NCBI GenBank assembly: GCA_028868825.1 | Contig: JAGWTU010000009.1 | Span: 62,001-126,000, forward strand | DNA length: 64,000 nucleotides | Source of the DNA: Burkholderiales bacterium | GTDB taxonomy: Bacteria > Pseudomonadota > Gammaproteobacteria > Burkholderiales > Burkholderiaceae_C | Reading direction: 5' to 3' | Shown here: positions 43,113 to 51,791 of the stretch, one piece after another | Numbering within the stretch: the first letter of the stretch is position 1 | Layout of the letters: each line of letters opens with the position of its first letter | Notes under the pieces: model-generated | Seen by the model: only the letters and a program-made list of their open reading frames with translations | What the model was told of the DNA's origin: nothing | The model's database searches: none | Program-made: the position numbers and the translations under genes

Positions 43113-44000
43113 ATGTCCAGCGCAATGCCCGGCCAGGCTCCGATGCGCATGTCCTCCGATGCGCTGATCAAGCTGGGTGTGCTCGCGGCGGGCTTCCTGA
43201 TCCTCGTCGTGCCCACCGTGGTGCGGCTGACGCAGCAGGTGTGGCAAAGCGACGAGCAGGGGCACGGCCCCATCATCGCCGCCGTCAGTCTGTTCCTGAT
43301 GTGGCGCCGCCGGCAACAGCTGATCGATGCGCCTTATCGACCGGCCAACGCCCGGGGCTGGATCCTGTTCCTGCTTTCGATGGTCGCCTACGCGCTCGGG
43401 CGGTCGCAGCAGATCATCCAGGGCGAGGTGGTCGGCCTGATCGGGGCCGCGACCTCGGTCCTGCTGCTGGTGCGGGGCGTCGAAGGCCTGCGCATCGTGG
43501 CCTTTCCGCTCTTCTTCATGATCTTCCTGGTGCCGCTGCCGGGTGTGCTGGTCCAGGCCATCACGATCCCGTTGAAATCCGCCGTTTCGTACGTGGCCGA
43601 GGATGTGATGTACCGGGCCGGCTATCCGATAGGTCGCACCGGCGTGATCCTGACGGTGGGCCCCTACCAGTTGCTGGTGGCCGATGCCTGTTCCGGGCTC
43701 AATTCGATGTTCACGCTCGAAGCCCTGGGCCTGTTGTATGCCAACCTGATGGGCTACACGAGCAAATTGCGCAACGTGATCCTGGCCATCCTCGTCGTGC
43801 CGATCGCCTTCGTCTCCAATGTCATCCGGGTCGTCGTGCTCGTGCTCGTGACCTATCATTTCGGCGATGCGGCGGGCCAGGGATTCGTGCACGAATTTGC
43901 CGGCATGGTGCTCTTCGGGGTCGGTCTGGCGATCATGCTCGCCACCGACAGCCTGCTGGGCCGCATGCTGGGGCAGGACCACGGTGCCCGCCACCCATGA
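43113..44000 (+). CDS. xrtB: Exosortase B, transpeptidase-like membrane enzyme
   Basis: 295 residues with about eight spans. The catalytic triad of exosortases is present: Cys193 in ADACSGLNSM, Arg239 in SNVIRVV and His260 in FVHEFAGM. Exosortases cut PEP-CTERM proteins and probably attach them to an envelope carrier. The EpsD-EpsE-EpsF-EpsG neighbours place it in the B subtype (Methylobacillus EpsH-like). A TTG 12 bases upstream is an alternative start. The stop overlaps the EpsI start (ATGA). No PEP-CTERM substrate is encoded in the window. Confidence 0.93.
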   Translation: MSSAMPGQAPMRMSSDALIKLGVLAAGFLILVVPTVVRLTQQVWQSDEQGHGPIIAAVSLFLMWRRRQQLIDAPYRPANARGWILFLLSMVAYALGRSQQIIQGEVVGLIGAATSVLLLVRGVEGLRIVAFPLFFMIFLVPLPGVLVQAITIPLKSAVSYVAEDVMYRAGYPIGRTGVILTVGPYQLLVADACSGLNSMFTLEALGLLYANLMGYTSKLRNVILAILVVPIAFVSNVIRVVVLVLVTYHFGDAAGQGFVHEFAGMVLFGVGLAIMLATDSLLGRMLGQDHGARHP

Positions 44001-44803
44001 ATGCGCCCGTGCTCGAATCGCCGGCCGCGGTGGCACCCCCGGCATCCGCCGCCCGACTGCCGCTGTCGCGGGTGCTGGTGCTGGTGGGCCTGATGTTGCT
44101 GGCGGCCGCCACCGGCGTCTGGTTGCGGCCTGACTATCGCCTGTCGGAGCACAAGCCGGCGATCGCCCTGGCGACCCAGGTGCCGGAAGCGTTCGGCGAA
44201 TGGAAGATCGACCGCACGCTGGCGCCGGTGGTGCCCGATCCCAGCCTGCAATCGGCCCTCGATGCGCTGTATTCGCAGACGCTGGCGCGCACCTATGTCA
44301 ACGCCGCCGGCGAACGCGTGATGCTGTCCATCGCCTACGGCAGTGACCAGAGCAGCGAGACGACGGCCGTGCATCGGCCCGAGTTCTGCTATTCGGCGCA
44401 GGGCTTCCGCGTCCGGCGCATCGGCGAGACCGTGCTGCATGTGGGCCCGGCCCTCGTGCCGGCCGCACGGCTGGTGGCCAACCTGGGGCCACGCATCGAA
44501 CCCATCACCTATTGGGTGACGTTGGACGAGGCCGCGACGCTGCCGGGTTGGGGGCGCAAGCTCGAGCAGTTGCGCTACGGGCTGCGCGGGCAGATACCGG
44601 ATGGGATGCTGGTACGGGTATCGGCGATCTCATCGTCGATCGAGCAGTCCTACGCGTTGCAGCAACGATTCCTGGAACAGATGTACGCTGCGATACCGAC
44701 GCCCGTGCGCACGCGATACTTCGGTGGAGATACGAGCTCTGGCGAAACCTTGTCGACGCCGGAACCATCCAGAGGCATGAATCCGCCTCCAATACAGCGA
44801 TAA
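43997..44803 (+). CDS. epsI: EpsI-family exosortase-associated protein
   Basis: 268 residues. One N-terminal membrane span (about 24-43) and a periplasmic EpsI domain with the conserved HRPEFCYSAQGF motif (Cys near residue 134) and YGSDQSSET. EpsI domains occur fused to, or next to, exosortases and are needed for polymer synthesis in Methylobacillus; the reaction is unknown. The last ~30 residues (after TPVRTRYFG) form a polar proline/serine tail that does not look like the family and coincides with a drop in GC content. Confidence 0.88.
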   Translation: MNAPVLESPAAVAPPASAARLPLSRVLVLVGLMLLAAATGVWLRPDYRLSEHKPAIALATQVPEAFGEWKIDRTLAPVVPDPSLQSALDALYSQTLARTYVNAAGERVMLSIAYGSDQSSETTAVHRPEFCYSAQGFRVRRIGETVLHVGPALVPAARLVANLGPRIEPITYWVTLDEAATLPGWGRKLEQLRYGLRGQIPDGMLVRVSAISSSIEQSYALQQRFLEQMYAAIPTPVRTRYFGGDTSSGETLSTPEPSRGMNPPPIQR

Positions 44804-44806
44804 CTT

Positions 44807-46219
44807 GTGGTCAGCGTGGCCATGCCGTCTACCTGGGTTCGCGAGCGATTGCGGCATATCAGGCTTACGCCGTTCGATCAATCCACTGAAAACGGGCGAT
44901 CGGACGAGCGGCTTCGCCGCCTAGGGTTGAGCGCGGGCGCCACCGCATTGTCGCGGGTCCTCGCCCTATTGGTGACAATCGCCTCGATTCCCCTGGCGCT
45001 CGGCTACCTTGGAAAAGAGCGCTTCGGTGTCTGGTCCACGCTCAGTGCACTGGTCGTGGCACTTCAGTTTGCCGATCTGGGTATAGGCAACGGCGTCATC
45101 AACGCGGTTTCCACGGCGCACGGAAAAGGAGATGCGCTAAGACTGAGACAACACGTGTCGACCGCCTTCTTTTCGTTGCTTGCCATTGGATGCGTGCTCG
45201 CGGGCGTGGCGTTTTCGATCATTCCCTTGATTTCATGGAGTGAGCTGTTTCATCTGAGGGATCCGCTGGCTGCTCGAGAGGTGTTGCCAGCCGTGTTGGC
45301 ATTCGCGATATGTTTTGCATTGTCAGTTCCCTTGAGCCTGGTCCAGCGCGTGCAGATCGGACTTCAAAGCGGATTTATCGCCAGCGGTTGGCAGTGTGTA
45401 GCCAACGCATTGAGTTTGCTTGCCATCTGGGCATGCGCGCGTTCGCAACTCGGCCTGGCCTGGATGGTCGTCGCGCTGCTTGGTGCGCCTTTGGTTGCGT
45501 CGTTCATCAATTCGGCAATCTTCTTCTGGCGGCATGACTCGCGCTATCGACCCGACTGGAAATTGATCAAGAAGGATTCTCTTCACCTCCTGATGCGGGT
45601 GGGGGGTGGTTTCCTCGTTCTTCAGATTTCGGTGGCTATCGTCTTCTCATCGGATGCCATCATCATTGCGAAGGTTCTTGGCGCCTCCGAGGTGATGAAC
45701 TATTCGGTCCCGGAAAAGTTGTTCAGCATCATTTCCTTGATCATCGCGACCTCGATCATGCCTCTTTGGCCCGCGTACGGCGAAGCGCTTGCGCGCGGCG
45801 ATGTGTCGTGGATCACAAGGACCCTGCGCCGGTCGGCAACGATGGCCGCCATGTTTGCGCTGATCTCTGCGTTGCTGCTGGTCATGGCCGCGCCGAAATT
45901 GATTGCCCTCTGGGTGGGTGACAAGGTCGTCGTTGGCCTGCCGCTCTTGCTGTCCATGGCGCTTTGGCGCATTTTGGAGGGAACTGGATTCGCCTTCGGA
46001 ATGTTCTTGAACGGGTGTGGAATAATTCGCTTTCAGGTGATTTCCTCGTGTCTAATGGCTTTCTGCGCGATTGCCTTGAAGCCGATGCTGGTTTCGAAAA
46101 TAGGCATTGCGGGCGCGCCGCTGGTCACGGCAGTTGTATACCTTGCCTTGACCTTGGTGCCGTTGGCATTCCTGCTTCGTGGAATGGTCTTGAAATTGCA
46201 ATCTGGAATCTCCGCGTGA
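44807..46219 (+). CDS. Polysaccharide flippase (Wzx/MATE-like)
   Basis: 470 residues with about 12 hydrophobic spans, of the oligosaccharide flippase family. The segment SRVLALLVTIASIPLALGYLG after a 45-residue polar leader, LQFADLGIGNGVINAVS, and FGVWSTLSA are typical of Wzx proteins. It should move lipid-linked repeat units across the inner membrane. The start is GTG at 44807, 3 bases after the EpsI stop; ATG at 44822 is an alternative. Base composition is visibly lower in GC and codon use is less biased than in epsD-xrtB, suggesting transfer with the next two genes. Confidence 0.87.
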   Translation: MVSVAMPSTWVRERLRHIRLTPFDQSTENGRSDERLRRLGLSAGATALSRVLALLVTIASIPLALGYLGKERFGVWSTLSALVVALQFADLGIGNGVINAVSTAHGKGDALRLRQHVSTAFFSLLAIGCVLAGVAFSIIPLISWSELFHLRDPLAAREVLPAVLAFAICFALSVPLSLVQRVQIGLQSGFIASGWQCVANALSLLAIWACARSQLGLAWMVVALLGAPLVASFINSAIFFWRHDSRYRPDWKLIKKDSLHLLMRVGGGFLVLQISVAIVFSSDAIIIAKVLGASEVMNYSVPEKLFSIISLIIATSIMPLWPAYGEALARGDVSWITRTLRRSATMAAMFALISALLLVMAAPKLIALWVGDKVVVGLPLLLSMALWRILEGTGFAFGMFLNGCGIIRFQVISSCLMAFCAIALKPMLVSKIGIAGAPLVTAVVYLALTLVPLAFLLRGMVLKLQSGISA

Positions 46220-46247
46220 GCCAAGTGGCAACTCGGATGAATGAGCC

Positions 46248-47063
46248 ATGAGTGACCACATTGAAACCTATCTGCGGAGGTTCGAGCCGATTTCCTCGTT
46301 GGATCGATCGATTCTGCTGCGGGAGATGGACGCGGTATGGGACGAGATGGGCCTGGACAATTCCATGCCGCTTTGCAAGCAGGAGTCGAAGGTCGCCCGC
46401 TTCTATGGCCATCCCGTGTGGGTGCTGAATGGACTGTTCTCGGAGGTGGATCCAATGTCTCGAAAACACCGGGAGGCCATTGCCGATTATCTGTCGGAAC
46501 TGAAGCCCAGGCGTATCGCCGACTATGGCGGCGGAAGCGGCGTGTTGGCGCGATTCATCGTCCAGAGATGTCATGACTGCGTCGTCGATGTGGTTGAACC
46601 GTTCCCGTCGCCATTCGTTGTTTCCAGAATGGCCGGCATCGAGCGAGTTCAATTTGTCGCCAAGCTGGAGCCTCCCTACGACGCGATCGTCGTGCAAGAC
46701 GTTCTCGAGCACGTCGACGATCCGCTGGAACTGGCCTTCAACGTTGTCGATGCGACCAGGCAGGGCGGCTGCCTGGTATTCGCGAACTCATTCTGGCCCG
46801 AAATCAAATGTCACATGCCGTCGACATTCTACCTTCGATATCACTTCTCGATGATAATGAGAGCCGCCGGGCTCAAGTCTTTGGGATGTATTGCCGACGT
46901 GGGTCACAGCGAAGTGTTTTCCAAAGTGTCGCCGGCAAATCGATACCTTGCCGGGCAAGTTGCCTCCCTGGCGAAAGTGACCGGGCCTATCGTCAATCGC
47001 GCACGAGGCCGGGTGTCGGCGATCAGGCGCGCCGTAAGTCGTACCCGCGAAGCTTCAAAGTAG
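46248..47063 (+). CDS. Class I SAM-dependent methyltransferase
   Basis: 271 residues with a Rossmann methyltransferase core (about 75-200): motif I IADYGGGSGVLARF, then VVQDVLEHVDDP (motif II/post) and a late KSLG segment. This is the Methyltransf_23 type often found in polysaccharide loci, where it methylates a sugar of the repeat unit; that role is inferred from context. It starts 28 bases after the flippase, with a GGA-rich ribosome site. GC is strikingly low in its second half (46801-46860 is 23 of 60 bases G or C). Confidence 0.83.
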   Translation: MSDHIETYLRRFEPISSLDRSILLREMDAVWDEMGLDNSMPLCKQESKVARFYGHPVWVLNGLFSEVDPMSRKHREAIADYLSELKPRRIADYGGGSGVLARFIVQRCHDCVVDVVEPFPSPFVVSRMAGIERVQFVAKLEPPYDAIVVQDVLEHVDDPLELAFNVVDATRQGGCLVFANSFWPEIKCHMPSTFYLRYHFSMIMRAAGLKSLGCIADVGHSEVFSKVSPANRYLAGQVASLAKVTGPIVNRARGRVSAIRRAVSRTREASK

Positions 47064-47081
47064 ACCACTGACGATAAAGGC

Positions 47082-47110
47082 TGTGCGATGTTGGAATGTG
47101 CGATGTTGAA
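47082..47110 (+). repeat. Tandem near-duplication of TGTGCGATGTTGGAA
   Basis: TGTGCGATGTTGGAA (47082-47096) is followed directly by TGTGCGATGTTGAA (47097-47110), one base shorter. It fills the middle of the 87-base gap between methyltransferase and glycosyltransferase. Probably a slippage duplication; no further structure seen. Confidence 0.6.
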
Positions 47111-47150
47111 GCGGAGGGCGGCTCGTTCTTGACGATGCCTCTCAAATAAC

Positions 47151-48413
47151 GTGAAGCTTGCCTTTGTCGGAACCTACGAGCAAGAAGGTGGCGCTGCGCG
47201 GGCCGCCGTTCGTTTGCGCGAGGCCTTCACGCTGGCTGGAGTCACTTCGACAATGTTCGTGCTTCAGAGATCCGGGGCAGGCGAGGGTGTGGTCGGACCA
47301 GTCGGGAACGCCGGGCGGCTGAGGGCCAGAATTCGGTGGCAAATCGATCAGTTTCCGGCGCAGGTGTTCGGTTTCAAGCGAGGTGAATTTTCCGTCAACT
47401 GGTTGGGTTCGGGGTTGCAGAGGAGCCTTTCTGCTTTTGCACCGGATATCGTGCATCTGCACTGGATCAATGCCGGATATGTCTCTCTGGGAGAGATTGA
47501 GAGCCTTGACCTCCCTGTCGTTTGGACCGCGCATGATATGTGGCCGTTTACGGGTGGTTGCCACTATGATTCGGGATGCGGTCGATATGTTGGATCGCAC
47601 TGCGTCCATTGCCCGCTGCAAACGCATGGGCGAGCGATAGAGGTGGCGTCCTCTCGACTCAAGAGAAAAGTGTCCGCGTGCGAGGCATCCGATATTGCGT
47701 TTGTTTGTCCAAGCCGCTGGCTTGGCGATGTTGCTCGAGCCAGCCCGGTGGGGGCCGGTCGTCAAGTGGACGTGATTCCAAACTGTATCGATCTCGATCG
47801 TTATAGGCCCATTGATCGGGCCGCGGCGAGAGACCTTTTTGGCTTGGCCCACGACGAGATCATCATTCTCTTCGGGGCGCTCAGATCGCAGTCGGACCCG
47901 CGCAAGGGATTTGAGCAGCTCGATGCGGCGTTGCGATCGGTCGCTGCAACCTGGCGCGGGGCGAAGATATCGTTGTGTGTTTTTGGAACCGCGAAGCGTG
48001 GCATTTCGTCGCTCCACGGAATTCCTGTTCGGAACATGGGGCATCTCCATGATGATGAGTCACTGATAGCGTTGTATTCAGCGGCCGACATCTTCGTGGC
48101 GCCGAGTCTGCAGGATAATCTGCCGAATACCGTACTCGAGGCTGCGGCATGTGGATTGCCGACGGTTGCATTCAACGTCGGTGGAATGAGTGACTTGATC
48201 GAGCATGAGGCAACGGGATGGCTGGCTCCGGCAGGCGACGCAAGCTCGCTGGCCGACGGCATCTCTGCGTTCCTGGCGAGCCGTGCCTGGCGAGTTCGCG
48301 CGGGTGCCGCAGCGAGGGAAGCGGCTGCGTCTCGTTTCTCGTACAAGACCGTTGCAGCGTCCTATCTTGCCGTCTATGAGCGATTGCTGACGCACGGCAA
48401 GCGTGCAACCTGA
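47151..48413 (+). CDS. Family 4 glycosyltransferase
   Basis: 420 residues, GT-B fold. The N-terminal part (MKLAFVGTYEQEGGAARAA, LHWINAGYVSLGEIE, VVWTAHDMWPFTGGCHY with a Cys-rich patch near 140-160) and the donor-binding C-terminal part (APSLQDNLPNTVLEAAACGLPTVAFNVGG) mark a GT4 enzyme of the group that follows WcaC-type proteins. It adds one sugar to the lipid-linked repeat unit; the donor is unknown. The start is GTG. GC and codon use are lower than in the flanking genes. Confidence 0.88.
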   Translation: MKLAFVGTYEQEGGAARAAVRLREAFTLAGVTSTMFVLQRSGAGEGVVGPVGNAGRLRARIRWQIDQFPAQVFGFKRGEFSVNWLGSGLQRSLSAFAPDIVHLHWINAGYVSLGEIESLDLPVVWTAHDMWPFTGGCHYDSGCGRYVGSHCVHCPLQTHGRAIEVASSRLKRKVSACEASDIAFVCPSRWLGDVARASPVGAGRQVDVIPNCIDLDRYRPIDRAAARDLFGLAHDEIIILFGALRSQSDPRKGFEQLDAALRSVAATWRGAKISLCVFGTAKRGISSLHGIPVRNMGHLHDDESLIALYSAADIFVAPSLQDNLPNTVLEAAACGLPTVAFNVGGMSDLIEHEATGWLAPAGDASSLADGISAFLASRAWRVRAGAAAREAAASRFSYKTVAASYLAVYERLLTHGKRAT

Positions 48414-48421
48414 GTCCCTGA

Positions 48422-49330
48422 ATGTTCTCCATTGCGACACCCACACGCAATTCGCTGGACAAGCTTCGGCGGTGTGTTGGCGCGGTGCGCGGTCAGACGG
48501 GCATGCGCTTCGAGCATTTGGTGCAAGATGCGGTGTCGGCGGACGGAAGCGGAAGCTGGCTTGCGGAACAGGCGGCTATGCGAAGCGATTTGCGGCCGGT
48601 GAGCGAGCCCGACTCGGGCATGTATGACGCCATCAACCGGGCCTGGGCCCGATCGCAGGGTGGCTATCTGTCGTGGCTGAACGCCGACGAGCAATATCTC
48701 CCCGGCACGCTGGCCCGGGTGCACGCATATTTCGAGGCCCATCCCGAGGCCGATGCGTTGTTCGCCGACTACCTGGTCGTCGACGGGCAGGGCCGGGCAG
48801 TGGCGCTGCGGCGCGAGATTCCGCTGCGGCGCTTCTATGTCGCCAACAGCTTTCTCAACGCCCAGTCCTGCACGATGTTCTTCCGCCGCCGGCTCTGGGA
48901 TCGCGGCCTGCTGACGCTGGACCACCGGCTGCGCTATGCGGCCGACAAGGAACTCGTGCTCGGCCTGCTGGAGGCCGGCGCGCGAATCGATCACCTTCCC
49001 GAGGTACTCTCGCTCTTCGGTATCGACGGGAGCAATCTCAGCACCCATCCCGCCATGGAAGAGGAAGCCGAACGCATACGACTGGCGCATGGGGCCTTCC
49101 GCTGGCGCGCGCTGCGCGCCCTCGCCCTGGGCGCCCGGCGGGCCGAGCGGATGCTGCGGGGTGCCTACCGCGCGCGCGATTTCCGCTACCGATACGCCTT
49201 GGACGAAACACCGCATTACGCCGCCTTTCAGGCGCGAGGGCTGGGCGGGCGTTACTCCCTGGCGGATACCGAGGGTCGGGCCCAGCCGATAGAGCCCGCC
49301 GGCGAAGGCGATTGCCAGGAGCGAGCGTGA
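48422..49330 (+). CDS. Family 2 glycosyltransferase
   Basis: 302 residues of a GT-A family 2 transferase: FSIATPTRNSLDKLRRC, QDAVSADGSG, SEPDSGMYDAINRAWARSQG and SWLNADEQYLPGTL are typical of the WcaA/PGL2-like group, with the DxD equivalent as NADE. Composition returns to the high GC of the rest of the locus. The start is ATG 8 bases after the previous stop. The GTG of the next gene overlaps its stop. Confidence 0.87.
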   Translation: MFSIATPTRNSLDKLRRCVGAVRGQTGMRFEHLVQDAVSADGSGSWLAEQAAMRSDLRPVSEPDSGMYDAINRAWARSQGGYLSWLNADEQYLPGTLARVHAYFEAHPEADALFADYLVVDGQGRAVALRREIPLRRFYVANSFLNAQSCTMFFRRRLWDRGLLTLDHRLRYAADKELVLGLLEAGARIDHLPEVLSLFGIDGSNLSTHPAMEEEAERIRLAHGAFRWRALRALALGARRAERMLRGAYRARDFRYRYALDETPHYAAFQARGLGGRYSLADTEGRAQPIEPAGEGDCQERA

Positions 49331-50616
49331 CCACCCTGCTGCAGCGCCGCTGGTTCAAGCGCGGCCTTCCCGCGCCCAAGCGTGGGCCGCAGGTGCGCCT
49401 GGCGGCGCCGATGACGCGCCGCCGGACAGGCCTGCGCTTCACCGAGATCCTGGTTCTCTTCACCCTCGGCGTGGCCTACCTGGAGAGCGTCTCGCAGCCG
49501 GTGTTCGGCATCCAGCTCCACCTCACGCTGCTGAACCACTTCCCCCTCGCTCTGCTGGTGCCGGCATTGGCGCTGCACCTGATGAGCCTGCTCGTCAACC
49601 GCGCGTCGCCGCCCTGGGCTGCGATCTTCAGCGCTTGCTGGCCCCTCGTGCTGCTGGCCTGTTATGCACTCGTCGGATCGTCGATCGCCAAATGGGAGCT
49701 GACCGAACGCGACACCTTCCTGACCTTTGCCGTGTACCTGCTGCTGCTGCCGCTGTTCGCGGCGGCCGTGCCCGCGCAGCCCGATCGCCTGCGCGGCTGG
49801 GCACTGGCGCTGGTGACGCTATGGCTGCTGGCCTCGTTGGCCGCCTTGACGGGGGAGGCCGCGCGTTACACGCTCAAGGAAACGCTGCACGAGATCGAGT
49901 ACCTGGTCACCGTCGGCTTCTTCGTCACGTACTACGCCGTACGGGTCGCTTGGCTGCGCCTGCTCGTGCTGCTGGCCATGGCGGCGGCGCTGGGCTTGAA
50001 CAACAAGCTCACCGGCTACATCGTCGGCGCGATGGCCCTGCTGCACATACTCGTGAGCATCGGCTGGCGCAGGCTGCCGCGCGAGTGGCGGGCCGCCTAC
50101 GGTGTGGCGGCCGCCGTCTTCACCGCCGCGGTCGTCGCGGCGCTGACGATGCTCTATTTCACTTACCGTGAATACCTGCCCAGCGGCAATGTCGCTGTGC
50201 GTCTGTCGCAGTATCAGGAAGCATGGCGCCAATTCCTGGCCAGTCCCTTGTGGGGCAATGCGTATCTGGCGAATTCCGGCGAGGCCTACACCGAGTCGTT
50301 CCGCGTGCTCAACATTCCCACCCACAGCGACGTGCTCGACATCCTCAAGCATGGCGGGCTGATCGGGCTCGCGCTGTTCTGCTGGGGCTATGGGAAGATC
50401 TTCCTGGCCATTCATCGCGCGGTGGCGGCCACCGAGTCGAATACCCTGCTCAATGCCTACTTCGTGGGTTTGCGTTTCTTCCAGGTCACGGCGCTGGTGA
50501 CCTTTGCCATCAATCCGATCCTGCTCAAGGGCCCGTTCCTGATCGTCATCTGGGGCAACCTCGGCATCGGCCTGGGCATGGCATTGACGGCCACCCGGGC
50601 GGTGCGCGAGCGTTGA
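49327..50616 (+). CDS. Polymerase/ligase-like multispan membrane protein (Wzy/WaaL type)
   Basis: 429 residues with 10-11 hydrophobic spans and one larger periplasmic loop (about 280-345, LPSGNVAVRLSQYQEAWRQF, NIPTHSDVLDILKHGG). This is the plan of O-antigen ligase and Wzy polymerase proteins; the THSDVLDILKHGGLIGL segment matches the H-containing loop of that superfamily. In this locus it most likely polymerises the repeat units. The GTG start overlaps the preceding stop, and its own stop overlaps the next TTG start. Confidence 0.82.
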   Translation: MTTLLQRRWFKRGLPAPKRGPQVRLAAPMTRRRTGLRFTEILVLFTLGVAYLESVSQPVFGIQLHLTLLNHFPLALLVPALALHLMSLLVNRASPPWAAIFSACWPLVLLACYALVGSSIAKWELTERDTFLTFAVYLLLLPLFAAAVPAQPDRLRGWALALVTLWLLASLAALTGEAARYTLKETLHEIEYLVTVGFFVTYYAVRVAWLRLLVLLAMAAALGLNNKLTGYIVGAMALLHILVSIGWRRLPREWRAAYGVAAAVFTAAVVAALTMLYFTYREYLPSGNVAVRLSQYQEAWRQFLASPLWGNAYLANSGEAYTESFRVLNIPTHSDVLDILKHGGLIGLALFCWGYGKIFLAIHRAVAATESNTLLNAYFVGLRFFQVTALVTFAINPILLKGPFLIVIWGNLGIGLGMALTATRAVRER

Positions 50617-51791
50617 GCGGCGCGCCTGCCGAACTCGGCGTGCTGTTCGTGCACGCCGGTGCCGAGCTTTACGGGGCGGACCGGATACTGCTCGAACTCA
50701 CCGCGGGCCTGGCGCAGCGGGGCGTGGTGCCCTGCGTCGTGCTGCCGACGCCCGGCCCGCTGCACGACGAACTGGCGCGCGCCTCGGTGCCGGCCGGCCG
50801 CCGCAACCTGGGTGTCCTGCGGCGACGCTATTTCACGCTGCCGGGCCTGCTGAATCGGCTGCGCCGCATCGTCTCGTCGACTCTCCATCTGCGGCGCGTG
50901 ATTCGCGAGCGCGGGATCGATCTGGTCCACAGCAACACCACCGCCGTGCTGCCGGGCGCGTTCGCCGCGCTCCTATGCGGCGTGCCGCATGTCTGGCATG
51001 TGCACGAGATCACGACGCGGCCGGCCTGGTTCGCGCGGGCCATGGCCTGGCTGGTCGGCCGGCTTTCCGATCGCGTCGTGTTCGTCTCGGCCGCGACGCG
51101 CGACCACATGGGTGGCCTGGACCCGCGCGTGCGCCGCAAGGGCATCGTCATCCACAACGGCATCGACACGACCCGCGCCACCGGCGGGTGCGTCGGGGTG
51201 CTGCGCGACGAATGCGGCTGGTCGCGGGCGCAGGTGCTGGTCGGGATGGTCGGCCGCATCAATTGGTGGAAGGGCCAGCGCAAGCTGCTGGAAAGCGCCG
51301 ATCTGCTGGCGCGACGTCGCCAGGACCTGCGCTTCCTCATGGTCGGCGGCACCTTCGACGGTGAGGGGCGGCTGCGCGATGAACTGCTGGCGGATATCGA
51401 AGGCCGTGGCTTGGCGGGCGTCGTGGCCGTGCAGGACTTCAGGGCCGATATCGGCAACGTGCTCGCCGATCTCGACATCTTCGTGTTGCCGTCCACCGAA
51501 CCGGATCCCTTTCCCACCGTCGTGCTCGAGGCCATGGCGGCCGGCAAGCCCGTCGTGGCTTTCCGTCACGGCGGCGTCTGCGAGATGGTCGAGGAGGGCC
51601 GTTCGGGCATCCTGTGCACGCCGGGCTCGGCCGCCGAACTGGCGGACGCCATCGAGCGCCTGGCGTCGGCGCCCGACATGCGCGTGGCGATGGGGATGGC
51701 CGGACGCGAGCGGGTCGATCGCCTGTTCACGCGCGCAGCCTTCATCGATCGCTTTCACGCGCTGTACCGCGAATTGGTGGCGCAGCGATGA
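50613..51791 (+). CDS. Family 4 glycosyltransferase
   Basis: 392 residues, GT-B fold, starting at a TTG that overlaps the preceding stop. Features: LFVHAGAELYGADRILLEL near the N-terminus, LVHSNTTAVLPGAFAA, VWHVHEI, IVIHNGID near 185, VGMVGRINWWKGQRKLLE near 213 and the donor site STEPDPFPTVVLEAMAAGKPVVA near 295. It should add a sugar in repeat-unit assembly at the cytoplasmic face. The sugar is not predictable. Confidence 0.88.
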   Translation: MSGAPAELGVLFVHAGAELYGADRILLELTAGLAQRGVVPCVVLPTPGPLHDELARASVPAGRRNLGVLRRRYFTLPGLLNRLRRIVSSTLHLRRVIRERGIDLVHSNTTAVLPGAFAALLCGVPHVWHVHEITTRPAWFARAMAWLVGRLSDRVVFVSAATRDHMGGLDPRVRRKGIVIHNGIDTTRATGGCVGVLRDECGWSRAQVLVGMVGRINWWKGQRKLLESADLLARRRQDLRFLMVGGTFDGEGRLRDELLADIEGRGLAGVVAVQDFRADIGNVLADLDIFVLPSTEPDPFPTVVLEAMAAGKPVVAFRHGGVCEMVEEGRSGILCTPGSAAELADAIERLASAPDMRVAMGMAGRERVDRLFTRAAFIDRFHALYRELVAQR

